Shown here piece by piece: positions 17,640 through 25,932 of a stretch of 64,000 nt of DNA. The notes under the pieces are model-generated. The model was given only the letters and a program-made list of their open reading frames with translations. It ran no database searches and had not been told where the DNA came from. The position numbers were made by a program, and so were the translations under genes. The stretch is from DATAEG01 sp963703085. GTDB taxonomy: Bacteria > Actinomycetota > Actinomycetes > Mycobacteriales > Jatrophihabitantaceae. Within the stretch, counting starts at the first letter, position 1; the number at the start of each line of letters is the position of its first letter. The stretch is from positions 2,480,001-2,544,000 of the forward strand of contig OY969789.1 in the NCBI GenBank assembly GCA_963703085.1. Reading direction: 5' to 3'.

Positions 17640-18806
17640 GTGAGCGACGCGGATCCAGAGCTGCCTTCGGCCGATACCGCACGGCACGAGGCCGGCGGAG
17701 GGCGGCGGCTCTGGGCGCACCGCACGTGGTGGCTGATCCTGGTCGCCGCCGCGGCGTGCGTCGCGACGGTCGTAGGTCTAGCGGTATATCTGGATCGCCG
17801 GTCCGGGGTGAGCGCGGGCACTCTTTTCCAGTTGCGGTCCCCGCTGGCCGGGGACGCGGCCAACGTCGAGTTGCCGGTCGGGTCGTTGGACTTCACGGTG
17901 TCCCGACCCCTCCCGCATCTGCCGAAGGACGCGGACCCCGTCGGCCATGACCGCCGCGACATCGATACGGTGCGCGACTTCGGTCGATACGTCGGCGTCG
18001 GGTGGACCCTCCATGAGGACACGGACGTGTCGCCCGCCGTCGCAACGCAGCCGAAGCAGTTCACCGTTTCCCTCGTTGCCGGCAACCGGTCCTACGATCT
18101 GCGTGCCGCGGTCAGCGAGGAGAGCGAACCGCGGACGGTCGTGGCGTCGAAGAGCGTTGCGCTCGCGCTGCCCGGTAACCCGAAATCGATGACGCTGCGC
18201 GTCACCTACGACGGCATGAGCCAGACGGTCGATCTGCCGTCGGGAACTCGACATGCTGGTGCCGCGCAGCCGTACTACTCGGGTTCGACCTACCCGGTGT
18301 GGTCGGAGGCTGGGGCCCAGTTCGTGACCATGAAGGCAGCGGGGTTCGACTTCGATGATCCCCTGGGCGACGTGATTCGGTGCACCGGAACCGCCGCGTT
18401 CACCTCCCCGTATGTCGATGGGACGGGATGGGCAGCGACCGGACGGAGGTGGCTCGTCGTACCCTTCGCGACGGCGACCGCGAGGAACTCGATGCTCGTC
18501 TGGCCGAAGCGGGGTGCCGGGCAGGTCGCGTACTACTCGCCGATGTTGACCGGGACGACCGTTCTGCTGAACGGGACCCCGCCGGTGGCGGTGCACAACT
18601 ACTTCTTGCAGGGCCCGACGGAGCTGATGAAACTCAACCTCAGCGGTGCCTATTACGTGTTCGACATCCCGGCGGCTTCGGTCACGCAGACCATGACCGT
18701 GCATCAGGACTATGTCGACTTGTCGCCGGATGCGCATCCGCCCGCCGGGGCGCCGAAGTCGGCGCATGCCACGGTGGACATCACCGTGCGGATGGAACCG
18801 GCGTAG
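17640..18806 (+). CDS. Membrane-anchored hypothetical protein
   Basis: About 388 residues with a cytoplasmic N-terminus, one membrane segment (WWLILVAAAACVATVVGLAVYL) and a long extracytoplasmic beta-rich domain with no catalytic motif I recognise. Acidic and Gly/Thr-rich strands such as LPVGSLDFTVSRPLPHLP and YYSGSTYPVW suggest Ig-like or jelly-roll folds. GTG 17640 was chosen; a TTG 33 bases upstream is in frame but lacks a ribosome site. It may be a surface or secreted-complex component. The function is unknown. Confidence 0.7.
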   Translation: MSDADPELPSADTARHEAGGGRRLWAHRTWWLILVAAAACVATVVGLAVYLDRRSGVSAGTLFQLRSPLAGDAANVELPVGSLDFTVSRPLPHLPKDADPVGHDRRDIDTVRDFGRYVGVGWTLHEDTDVSPAVATQPKQFTVSLVAGNRSYDLRAAVSEESEPRTVVASKSVALALPGNPKSMTLRVTYDGMSQTVDLPSGTRHAGAAQPYYSGSTYPVWSEAGAQFVTMKAAGFDFDDPLGDVIRCTGTAAFTSPYVDGTGWAATGRRWLVVPFATATARNSMLVWPKRGAGQVAYYSPMLTGTTVLLNGTPPVAVHNYFLQGPTELMKLNLSGAYYVFDIPAASVTQTMTVHQDYVDLSPDAHPPAGAPKSAHATVDITVRMEPA

Positions 18807-18853
18807 GTCGGAATCGGCCGGGTCGACGCGGACGCCGATTACGCTGTGCCGTC

Positions 18854-19513
18854 ATGCCCAGCCCGCGACCGCGTCAGCGCACCCAGCGCGAGCGCAGCGA
18901 GCAGACCCGCGGGCAAATTCTCGATGCGGCGATCACGGCGCTGACCGAGCACGGCTATGCGGGCGCGACCACGTTGCGCATCCAGGACCTCGCTGGCGTC
19001 TCCCGGGGCAGGCTGCTGCATCACTTCCCATCCCGGGATGCGCTGTTGGTGGCCGCGGTGCAGCACCTGGCCCGGGAGCAGATGCATTCGGCCGTTGCCG
19101 AGCGAGAGTGGCCGCGATCGACGGTCGAACGCATCGATGCGGCCGTCGAGACGATGTGGTTGGCCTACCGCCAACCGTTCTTCTGGGCGGCGACGGAACT
19201 TTGGCTGGCGTCCCGAACCCACCCCGAGTTGCGCGAGGCGCTGTTGCCGGCCGAGCGCGAGCTCGGCGCATTCGTCCGCGACGTCACCGATCGGTTCTTC
19301 GGCCCGGACCTGGCCGAGAAACCCGGATTCGCCGAGCTGCGCGAGGTGCTCAATACCAGCATGCGCGGGGTGGCGTTGACGTACGCGTTCCAGCCCCGCG
19401 ACGCCGACACCGACCCGCATCTTGCGACCTGGAAGGAGCTGGCTCGTACCCGGCTCGCGCCCCGGGCTCGCCGCCGCCCGCGACCGGGTGGCCGAGGTAA
19501 CAGTCAGAGTTGA
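18854..19513 (+). CDS. TetR/AcrR family transcriptional regulator
   Basis: A 219-residue regulator: N-terminal TetR helix-turn-helix (RGQILDAAITALTEHGYAGATTLRIQDLAGVSRGRLLHHFPSRDALL in shorter blocks) and an all-helical ligand-binding part. ATG 18854 follows a TACGCT box by eight bases and no ribosome site is seen, so it may be leaderless. It is immediately upstream of a beta-oxidation operon, and a 16-bp palindrome overlaps its stop codon. By position it probably represses the downstream acyl-CoA catabolic genes and senses an acyl-CoA; this is inference. Confidence 0.9.
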   Translation: MPSPRPRQRTQRERSEQTRGQILDAAITALTEHGYAGATTLRIQDLAGVSRGRLLHHFPSRDALLVAAVQHLAREQMHSAVAEREWPRSTVERIDAAVETMWLAYRQPFFWAATELWLASRTHPELREALLPAERELGAFVRDVTDRFFGPDLAEKPGFAELREVLNTSMRGVALTYAFQPRDADTDPHLATWKELARTRLAPRARRRPRPGGRGNSQS

Positions 19514-19524
19514 CTGAATATGTT
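19501..19524 (+). promoter_or_regulatory. Candidate TetR operator and promoter for beta-oxidation operon
   Basis: The inverted repeat CAGTCA-GAGT-TGACTG at 19501-19516 is followed by a TATGTT -10-like box at 19519-19524. It straddles the stop codon of the TetR gene and lies 67 bases before the SDR start, suitable for control of the fatty-acid operon. No good -35 is visible. Confidence 0.45.
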
Positions 19525-19582
19525 GGCCGATCCGCGTCGGGCGGATACGGTTGCTGCACGGACACGAAGGGGTGTCAGCTCA

Positions 19583-20344
19583 ATGGATCCTGCAGGTCTC
19601 ACCGCGGTCGTTACCGGCGGTGCATCCGGACTCGGACTGGCCGCTGCGAGCCGGCTGACGCAGGCCGGCGCGCGGGTTGTCCTGATTGACCTGCCGACCT
19701 CAAGCGGGGCGGAGCAGGCCGAGCGGCTCGGCGAGAACGCTCGCTTTGTCGGCGCGGACGTGACCGACCCGCGGCAGGTCGGCGCCGCGTTGGATGCGGC
19801 GGTCGAGCTGGGCAACTTCCGGGTCGCGGTGAACTGCGCTGGCATCGGCCCGGCGGCGAAGGTGCTCGGCCGCAACGGTGTGCACGACCTCGACCTGTTC
19901 GCCCGCACCGTGCAGATCAATCTGATCGGCACGTTCAACGTGATCCGGCTCGCCGCCGAACGAATCGTGGCCGAGGAGCCCGTCGGGGAGGAGCGCGGCG
20001 TCATCATCAACACCGCGTCCATCGCCGCGTTCGACGGGCAGATCGGCCAGGCTGCCTACGCCGCTTCGAAGGGAGGCGTGGTGGGGCTGACGCTGCCGGT
20101 CGCTCGGGAGCTTGCCGCCCACCAGATCAGGGTCATGACCGTCGCGCCCGGGCTGTTCGAGACGCCGATGCTCGCGGCGCTGCCGGACGCGGCAAAGGAA
20201 TCACTCGGCCAGCAAGTGCCGCATCCCAGCAGGCTCGGCAGACCCGGGGAGTACGCGGCGCTCGTCGAGCACATCATCAGCAACCCCATGCTCAACGGCG
20301 AGACCATCCGTCTCGACGGTGCGATCCGCATGGCCCCGCGATAG
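19583..20344 (+). CDS. SDR family 3-hydroxyacyl-CoA dehydrogenase-like protein
   Basis: A 253-residue short-chain dehydrogenase. The cofactor loop TGGASGLG near residue 12, NCAGIG, catalytic Ser in NTASIAAF and the Y-x-x-x-K pair in YAASKGG are complete. The sequence is close to the type-2 3-hydroxyacyl-CoA dehydrogenase (17-beta-HSD10-like) branch, including the C-terminal GETIRLDGAIRMAPR. ATG 19583 was chosen because it begins the family start; a longer TTG form at 19520 would cross the promoter region. It precedes thiolase by nine bases and should oxidise 3-hydroxyacyl-CoA in beta-oxidation. Confidence 0.92.
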   Translation: MDPAGLTAVVTGGASGLGLAAASRLTQAGARVVLIDLPTSSGAEQAERLGENARFVGADVTDPRQVGAALDAAVELGNFRVAVNCAGIGPAAKVLGRNGVHDLDLFARTVQINLIGTFNVIRLAAERIVAEEPVGEERGVIINTASIAAFDGQIGQAAYAASKGGVVGLTLPVARELAAHQIRVMTVAPGLFETPMLAALPDAAKESLGQQVPHPSRLGRPGEYAALVEHIISNPMLNGETIRLDGAIRMAPR

Positions 20345-20353
20345 GAGACCTAG

Positions 20354-21562
20354 ATGAGCACAGCTTTCATTTACGACGCTGTCCGCACGCCGCGCGGTAA
20401 GGGCAAGAAGGGTTCGCTGCACACCGTCAAGCCCGTCGACCTCGTCGTCGGGCTGATCGACGAGTTGCGCAAACGGCAGCCCACGCTGGACACCGACCGC
20501 ATCGACGATGTGGTGCTCGGTGTGGTGTCACCGATTGGCGACCAGGGCGGCGACATTGCCCGGACCGCCGCGCTCGTCGCCGATCTGCCCGATACGGCGG
20601 CCGGAGTGCAACTCAACCGGTTCTGCGCGTCGGGGTTGGAGGCGGTGAACACCGCGGCCCAGAAGGTGATCTCGGGATGGGATCACCTCATCCTCGCCGG
20701 CGGAGTGGAAAGCATGTCGCGGGTGCCGATCGGCTCGGACGGCGGCGCCTGGGCGATGGACCCGGCAACCAGCTACGACACGTATTTCGTTCCCCAGGGC
20801 ATCTCCGCCGATCTCATCGCCACCGTCGAAGGCTTCAGCCGGACGGACGTGGACACCTACGCCGTGCAGTCGCAGCAGCGGGCCGCGACAGCCTGGGCGA
20901 ACGGGTACTTCAAGAACTCGGTCATCCCGGTGTACGACCAGAACGGACTGCTGCTGCTCGATCATGACGAGCACATGCGCCCGGACTCCACACTCCAGTC
21001 GCTGGGAGCGCTGAAACCGTCGTTCGCGATGATGGGCGAGCAGGGCGGGTTCGATGCGGTCGCTCTCCAGAAGTACCACTGGATCGAAGCCATCAACCAC
21101 GTGCACACGCCGGGCAACTCGTCGGGCATCGTCGACGGCGCCGCGCTGACCCTGGTCGGTTCGGAGGAGATCGGCCGCGAGATGGGGCTGACTCCGCGCG
21201 CCCGGATCGTCGCGAGTGCAACCACCGGGTCGGACCCGACGATCATGCTCACCGGTCCGACGCCCGCCACGCAGAAGCTGCTGCATACGGCCGGGCTGAG
21301 CGTCGACGACATCGACCTGTTCGAGCTGAACGAAGCGTTCGCGGCCGTGGTGCTCAAGTACCAGAAGGATCTCGGCATCCCCGACGAGAAGCTGAACGTC
21401 AACGGCGGGGCGATCGCGATGGGTCATCCGCTGGGCGCTACCGGCGCGATGATTCTCGGCACGATGATCGACGAGCTGGAGCGCCGCGATTTGCACCGCG
21501 CCGTCGTCACCCTGTGCATCGGCGGCGGCATGGGCGTCGCGACTCTGATCGAGAGGGTCTGA
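20354..21562 (+). CDS. fadA: Acetyl-CoA C-acyltransferase (thiolase)
   Basis: A 402-residue thiolase. The nucleophilic Cys sits in LNRFCASGLEAVN (about residue 90), the His in GGAIAMGHPLGATGA and the second catalytic Cys in TLCIGGGMGVA. It cleaves 3-ketoacyl-CoA to acetyl-CoA in the last step of beta-oxidation. A ribosome site TAGGAGAC precedes the ATG. The gene lies between an SDR and a fused hydratase/dehydrogenase on the same strand, so the three make a complete hydration-oxidation-thiolysis module. Confidence 0.96.
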   Translation: MSTAFIYDAVRTPRGKGKKGSLHTVKPVDLVVGLIDELRKRQPTLDTDRIDDVVLGVVSPIGDQGGDIARTAALVADLPDTAAGVQLNRFCASGLEAVNTAAQKVISGWDHLILAGGVESMSRVPIGSDGGAWAMDPATSYDTYFVPQGISADLIATVEGFSRTDVDTYAVQSQQRAATAWANGYFKNSVIPVYDQNGLLLLDHDEHMRPDSTLQSLGALKPSFAMMGEQGGFDAVALQKYHWIEAINHVHTPGNSSGIVDGAALTLVGSEEIGREMGLTPRARIVASATTGSDPTIMLTGPTPATQKLLHTAGLSVDDIDLFELNEAFAAVVLKYQKDLGIPDEKLNVNGGAIAMGHPLGATGAMILGTMIDELERRDLHRAVVTLCIGGGMGVATLIERV

Positions 21563-21634
21563 GAACACCCCACGAAATCGCTCCACAACTACGTTCCGCG
21601 ATTCCGCGGGGACCCGGGAAATGGTGGTGCAGTT

Positions 21635-23818
21635 ATGACCAACACGCTCAAGTACGAAAAGGACACCGACGGCGTCGTCATCCTCACCATGGATGACCCG
21701 AACCAGTCCGCCAATACGATGAACGCCGACTGGATTGAGTCTTTCGGTGCTGCCGTCGCCCGGCTCGAAGCCGAGAAGGACTCGATCACCGGCGTTGTCA
21801 TCACCTCGGCCAAGAAGACCTTCTTCGCCGGCGGCGACCTCAACGACTTGATCAAGGCCACCCCGGCGGACGCGCAGCGCGTGTTCGACCAGACCCAAGA
21901 GATCAAGGCGTATTTCCGGCGGCTGGAGACGCTCGGCAAGCCGGTGGTCGCTGCGATCAACGGTGCGGCGCTCGGCGGCGGGCTGGAGATCGCACTGGCC
22001 TGCCACCACCGCATCGCCGCGGACGTCAAGGGTTCGGTGATCGGCACGCCCGAAGTTACGCTGGGTCTGCTGCCCGGTGGCGGTGGCGTGGTGCGCACCG
22101 TGCGGATGCTGGGCATCGTCGACGCGCTGCTCAAGGTGCTGGTGCTGGGCCAGCGCCATCGAGTCACGCAGGCCAAGGAAATCGGCATCATCGACGAGGT
22201 GGTCGGCACGGTCGACGAACTGCTGCCCGCTGCGAAGTCGTGGATCGCTGCGAATCCCGAGGCGGTGCAGCGCTGGGACGTGAAGGGCTACAAGATCCCG
22301 GGAGGCACCCCGTCGACCCCGGCGTTCGCGATGAACCTGCCGGCCCTGCCGGCCAACCTGCGTAAGCAGCTCAAGGGCGCGAACATGCCGGCGCCGCGAG
22401 CGATCATGGCCGCCGCGGTCGAAGGGGCCCAGGTCGATTTCGACGACGCTGCGATTATCGAGTCGCGGTACTTCACTGAGCTGGCTATCGGCCAGGTCGC
22501 GAAGAACATGACCCAGGCGTTCTTCTTCGACCTGCAGCACATCAACTCGGGCGGCAGCCGTCCTGCCGGCTACGAGAAGTGGACGGCAAAGAAGGTGGCG
22601 GTGCTCGGCGCCGGAATGATGGGCGCGGCAATCGCCTACGTCTGCGCCAAGTCGGGCATCGAGGTGGTACTGAAGGATGTCTCGCAGGAGGCTGCCGACA
22701 AGGGCTTTGGGTACTCAGAAGCCCTGGTGCGTAAGGGCATTGACCGTGGCAAGGTCAGTCAGGAGAAGGGCGACGCGTTGCTCGCCCGGATCAAGCCCAG
22801 CGCCGACTACGCCGACGTTGCCGGCTGCGACCTCGTGATCGAAGCGGTGTTCGAGAGCGTCGAGATCAAGGCGAAAGTGTTCCAGGAGGTGGAACCATTG
22901 CTCCCCGCGGACGCGGTCCTCGGCTCGAACACCTCCACACTGCCGATCACCATTCTTGCCGAGGCCGTGCAGCGCCCGGAGGACTTCATCGGCCTGCACT
23001 TCTTCTCACCGGTCGACAAGATGCCGCTGCTGGAGATCGTGGTCGGCGCCAAGACCAGCGATGCCACGCTGGCCAAGGCGTTCGACCTCGCCCAGCAGAT
23101 CGGCAAGACGCCCATCGTCGTCAACGACAGCCGCGGCTTCTTCACCAGCCGGGTGATCGGCACCTTCCTCAACGAAGCGGTCGCGATGGTGGGCGAAGGC
23201 CTGCCGCCTGCCTCGATCGAGCAAGCGGGCTCGCAGGCCGGCTATCCGGCGCCGCCGCTGCAGTTGATGGACGAGCTGACCCTCACCCTGCCGCAGAAGA
23301 TCCGCACGGAAGCCAGAGCAGCAGCGGAGGCCGCGGGCAAGGCCTGGGTGTCGCACGGCAGTGAGGCCGTCATCGATCGAATGGTGGGGGAGTTCGGCCG
23401 CAAAGGGCGCTCCAGCGGTGCCGGCTTCTACGACTATGCCGACGGCAAGCGCATCGCCCTCTGGCCCGGGCTGCGCGACGCATTCCGCAGTGACGCACCC
23501 ATGCCATTCACCGACCCGGGTGCTGCGCACGCCATGCTGCGCGACATGAAGGAGCGGATGCTCTTCGCCGAGGCGCTGGAGTCGGTGCGCTGTCTGGACG
23601 AGGGTGTGCTGCGGTCGGTGGCGGACGCGAACATCGGCTCGATCATGGGCATCGGCTTCCCGCCGTGGACCGGCGGCGTCATCCAGTACATCAACGGCTA
23701 TCCGGGCGGCGTGGCCGGCTTCGTCACCCGAGCGCAGGAACTTGCTGAGCACTACGGCGAGCACTTCGCCCCACCGCAATCGCTCATCGACCTGGCAGCG
23801 CGGGGCGGCACGCTCTAG
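21635..23818 (+). CDS. fadB: Bifunctional enoyl-CoA hydratase/3-hydroxyacyl-CoA dehydrogenase
   Basis: A 727-residue fusion enzyme. Residues ~1-290 form the crotonase domain with the oxyanion loop (FFAGGDLNDL, INGAALGGGLEIALACHHRIA and the acid Glu in GTPEVTLGLLPGGGG). From ~310 the NAD domain starts with VLGAGMMGAAIAY, then NTSTLPI and GLHFFSPVDKMPLLEIV with the catalytic His, and two C-terminal helical repeats (PPLQLMDELTLTL, GIGFPPWTGGVIQYIN). It hydrates enoyl-CoA and oxidises the product. It lies 72 bases after the thiolase stop and ends 12 bases before the convergent Nudix gene. Confidence 0.96.
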   Translation: MTNTLKYEKDTDGVVILTMDDPNQSANTMNADWIESFGAAVARLEAEKDSITGVVITSAKKTFFAGGDLNDLIKATPADAQRVFDQTQEIKAYFRRLETLGKPVVAAINGAALGGGLEIALACHHRIAADVKGSVIGTPEVTLGLLPGGGGVVRTVRMLGIVDALLKVLVLGQRHRVTQAKEIGIIDEVVGTVDELLPAAKSWIAANPEAVQRWDVKGYKIPGGTPSTPAFAMNLPALPANLRKQLKGANMPAPRAIMAAAVEGAQVDFDDAAIIESRYFTELAIGQVAKNMTQAFFFDLQHINSGGSRPAGYEKWTAKKVAVLGAGMMGAAIAYVCAKSGIEVVLKDVSQEAADKGFGYSEALVRKGIDRGKVSQEKGDALLARIKPSADYADVAGCDLVIEAVFESVEIKAKVFQEVEPLLPADAVLGSNTSTLPITILAEAVQRPEDFIGLHFFSPVDKMPLLEIVVGAKTSDATLAKAFDLAQQIGKTPIVVNDSRGFFTSRVIGTFLNEAVAMVGEGLPPASIEQAGSQAGYPAPPLQLMDELTLTLPQKIRTEARAAAEAAGKAWVSHGSEAVIDRMVGEFGRKGRSSGAGFYDYADGKRIALWPGLRDAFRSDAPMPFTDPGAAHAMLRDMKERMLFAEALESVRCLDEGVLRSVADANIGSIMGIGFPPWTGGVIQYINGYPGGVAGFVTRAQELAEHYGEHFAPPQSLIDLAARGGTL

Positions 23819-23830
23819 TGCCGCCGTCGC

Positions 23831-24286
23831 TCAGCCGATTCGGCGCAGGGCGGCCAGTCGGTCGAGCACCAGCTGCAGGGCAGGTGTGGCCCGGTCGGCG
23901 TCGTCCTCGCTGAGCCATGCCAACTCTGCTACCTCCCGGGCCGGACGGGCCTGCCCAGCGGCGGTTCCGTGGTAGCAGTGCAGGGTGAGTTCGGTCGGTA
24001 CGCGGCTGTGGCGCTCGGTGGTGCCGTCCTCGGTGGCGCGCACCGTGAAGGCGGAGCGAAGCTCGGTCAGCTCCATGCCGAGCGCCCCGTCGACCTCGCG
24101 GACCAGCGCCTGCTCAGCCGACTCACCGCGTTGCACTTGCCCGCCCGGGAGGTCGAAGCGGTCCCGGCTGCGGGTGCGCACGGCCAGCACGCGGTACCCC
24201 GATACGTGCAACCACCCGACCGACGTCTGGCTCCGCGTTGCAATGGTCGGTAGGTCGATCAGCCCAAGTGGCTCGTCGCGAAACAC
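23831..24286 (-). CDS. Nudix-fold protein with degenerate catalytic box
   Basis: A 151-residue Nudix-fold protein. The Nudix box reads GGQVQRGESAEQALVREVDGALGM: the glycine and first Glu match, but where the consensus has the metal-binding Glu pair (R-E-U-x-E-E-x-G-U) this protein has R-E-V-D-G-A-L-G-M. The essential glutamates are therefore missing and hydrolysis is doubtful; it may bind a nucleotide as a sensor. GTG 24286 follows a TAGATT -10 box by six bases, consistent with a leaderless transcript. It converges on the fadB gene. Confidence 0.82.
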   Translation of the reverse strand: MFRDEPLGLIDLPTIATRSQTSVGWLHVSGYRVLAVRTRSRDRFDLPGGQVQRGESAEQALVREVDGALGMELTELRSAFTVRATEDGTTERHSRVPTELTLHCYHGTAAGQARPAREVAELAWLSEDDADRATPALQLVLDRLAALRRIG

Positions 24287-24367
24287 GGACCGAATCTATC
24301 GGCCACCTCTGACACTGCGGCCGGCCTGAACGGGCTACCAGCGACTGGTGCGCTGCCGCCAGCAGGC

Positions 24368-24832
24368 TCAGTCCGAGTCGGCCAGTTCTGGCGGAAAGCC
24401 ACCCGTCGCGATCGGTCCCCACCGCGTCGGCGTCACCCGGATCAGCGACTTGTTCTGGCGGGCCATGGCTGCCCGGTAGTCCGCCCAGTCCGGATGCTCG
24501 CCGGCAATGACGCGGTAGTAGTCGACGAGCCCGTCGAGCGCCTCGGGCATGTCCAGCACCTCGGCGGTGCCATCGATCTGCACCCACGCGCCACCGAAGT
24601 CGTCGGAGAGAACCAGCACGCTCACGTCCGGACGCTGCCGCGCGTTGCGCGCTTTCGCGCGCTGCGGATACGTGGACATCACCAGCCGGCCGGACCCGTC
24701 CAGACCGCAAGTGAGCGGAGAACTCTGCGGCCGGCCGTCGGAACGAGTGGTGATCAGGATGGCGTGATGGCGGTCCCGGACGAAGTCGGCCAGCTCGCCC
24801 GCATCGACCCGGTCAGCGCGGGCAATCTGCAT
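24368..24832 (-). CDS. PPOX-class F420-dependent oxidoreductase
   Basis: A 154-residue split-barrel flavin/F420-binding protein. The family pattern is visible as HHAILITTRSDGRPQSSPL near the N-terminus, LVMSTYPQRAKARNARQRPDVSVLVL in the middle and RVTPTRWGPIA at the end. Such proteins in actinobacteria bind F420 or FMN and reduce diverse substrates. ATG 24832 begins MQIARADRVDAGEL and lies six bases after the stop of the upstream DoxX-like gene, so they are probably co-transcribed. Confidence 0.88.
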   Translation of the reverse strand: MQIARADRVDAGELADFVRDRHHAILITTRSDGRPQSSPLTCGLDGSGRLVMSTYPQRAKARNARQRPDVSVLVLSDDFGGAWVQIDGTAEVLDMPEALDGLVDYYRVIAGEHPDWADYRAAMARQNKSLIRVTPTRWGPIATGGFPPELADSD

Positions 24833-24837
24833 CGGGT

Positions 24838-25281
24838 TCAGCCTTCGGTACTGGTCTTCGTCGACTCGGACAGCGCGGCGTCGATGAGCAGGCCGACGCC
24901 CAGCGCAGTCAGCCACACGTCCTTGGCGATTGCGGTGCCCTGCTGGGTCGGGCGCAGCTTCTCGTCGTGCATGCCCTCGGTGCGCACGTACAGCCCGAGC
25001 AGGCCACCGCCGAATCCGGTCAGGCCGAGCCCGGCCAGGCCGGCCGGGACGAGCGGCAGCAGCACTGCTGCCCCCAGTGCGGTCTCCCCGATGCCGAGCG
25101 CCTTCATGAACAACTTGGGCTCGACTCGCGCCAGGAAGGGGTATGTGCCGGTAGCCATCCCGTGCAGCGCCTTGGCCTGCTCTTCGTTCGTGCTTCGTAC
25201 CTTGCCGAGGCCCGCGTTCAGGATGAACGTACCGGCGGCGATACGGCCGGGAGCTCGGCGCAGCTTGGCAGCCAGGGACAT
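24838..25281 (-). CDS. DoxX-like membrane protein
   Basis: A 147-residue protein with about four membrane segments (RIAAGTFILNAGLGKV, KALGIGETALGAAVLLPLVPAGLAGLGLTGFGGGLLGLYV, VWLTALGVGLLIDAAL). The pattern of small Gly-rich helices fits the DoxX/SURF4-like group found in oxidoreductase contexts. It lies directly upstream of the F420-type reductase on the same strand. The biochemical role is unknown, and the family call rests on overall pattern only. Confidence 0.65.
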   Translation of the reverse strand: MSLAAKLRRAPGRIAAGTFILNAGLGKVRSTNEEQAKALHGMATGTYPFLARVEPKLFMKALGIGETALGAAVLLPLVPAGLAGLGLTGFGGGLLGLYVRTEGMHDEKLRPTQQGTAIAKDVWLTALGVGLLIDAALSESTKTSTEG

Positions 25282-25479
25282 GGGGGCCTCCGTTCAGCAG
25301 ACACGATGAACCTTCTACTACTACCTTGCCACCCAGGATCCGCCGCGCAACAACGGGCCGACCACCCGGTGAGGGGTGCTTCACATAGCTGAGAATTCCT
25401 CGGCAGTACACCGAGCCGACACATCCCGACGGCCACACTGGACGGTGCCCTGATCAGTCGATCGAGAAGGACATCGAGG

Positions 25480-25932
25480 ATGACACCGCAAGCGCGACGC
25501 CGAATCGCCATGGTCGCCCACGACAACAAGAAGGTGGAACTGCTCCGCTGGGCCGACTTCAACCGGCTCACTCTTTCCGAGCACGACCTCTACGCGACCG
25601 GCACCACAGGCGCGATGCTCGAGTTCGAACTAGGGCTGAGCGTGACCCGGTTCCTGAGCGGGCCGGTCGGCGGCGACCAGCAGATCGGCGCGAAGATCGC
25701 CGAGAACGAGATCGACACGTTGGTCTTTTTCTGGGACCCGCTGGAGCCGCAGCCGCACGACCCGGATGTGAAAGCGCTGCTCCGGCTGGCCGCCGTGTGG
25801 AACATCCCGGTGGCCTGCAATCTGGCTACCGCGGACATGATGATCTCCTCGCCCCTGTTCGCCGACGGCTACCGCCACCTGCGTCCGCAGATCGGTGGCC
25901 GCACGTGGGACGAGGAGCCGGTCGCCGTCTAG
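25480..25932 (+). CDS. mgsA: Methylglyoxal synthase
   Basis: A 150-residue enzyme converting dihydroxyacetone phosphate to methylglyoxal plus phosphate. Active-site motifs are all present: AHDNKKVEL, YATGTTGAML, the GGDQQIGAKI phosphate loop with the catalytic Asp, and FFWDPLEPQPHDPDVKALLR followed by NIPVACNLATAD. Length fits the family. ATG 25480 is chosen; GAGAAGG is about 9 bases upstream. Its last four bases overlap the 3' end of the convergent dehydrogenase E1 gene. It is a glycolytic overflow bypass. Confidence 0.97.
   Translation: MTPQARRRIAMVAHDNKKVELLRWADFNRLTLSEHDLYATGTTGAMLEFELGLSVTRFLSGPVGGDQQIGAKIAENEIDTLVFFWDPLEPQPHDPDVKALLRLAAVWNIPVACNLATADMMISSPLFADGYRHLRPQIGGRTWDEEPVAV

Noticed and set aside
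20528..22540. 670-codon minus-strand open frame opposite thiolase and fadB
   Set aside because: It lies antisense to two well-defined beta-oxidation enzymes and its product is Arg/His/Gln-rich with no recognisable fold.
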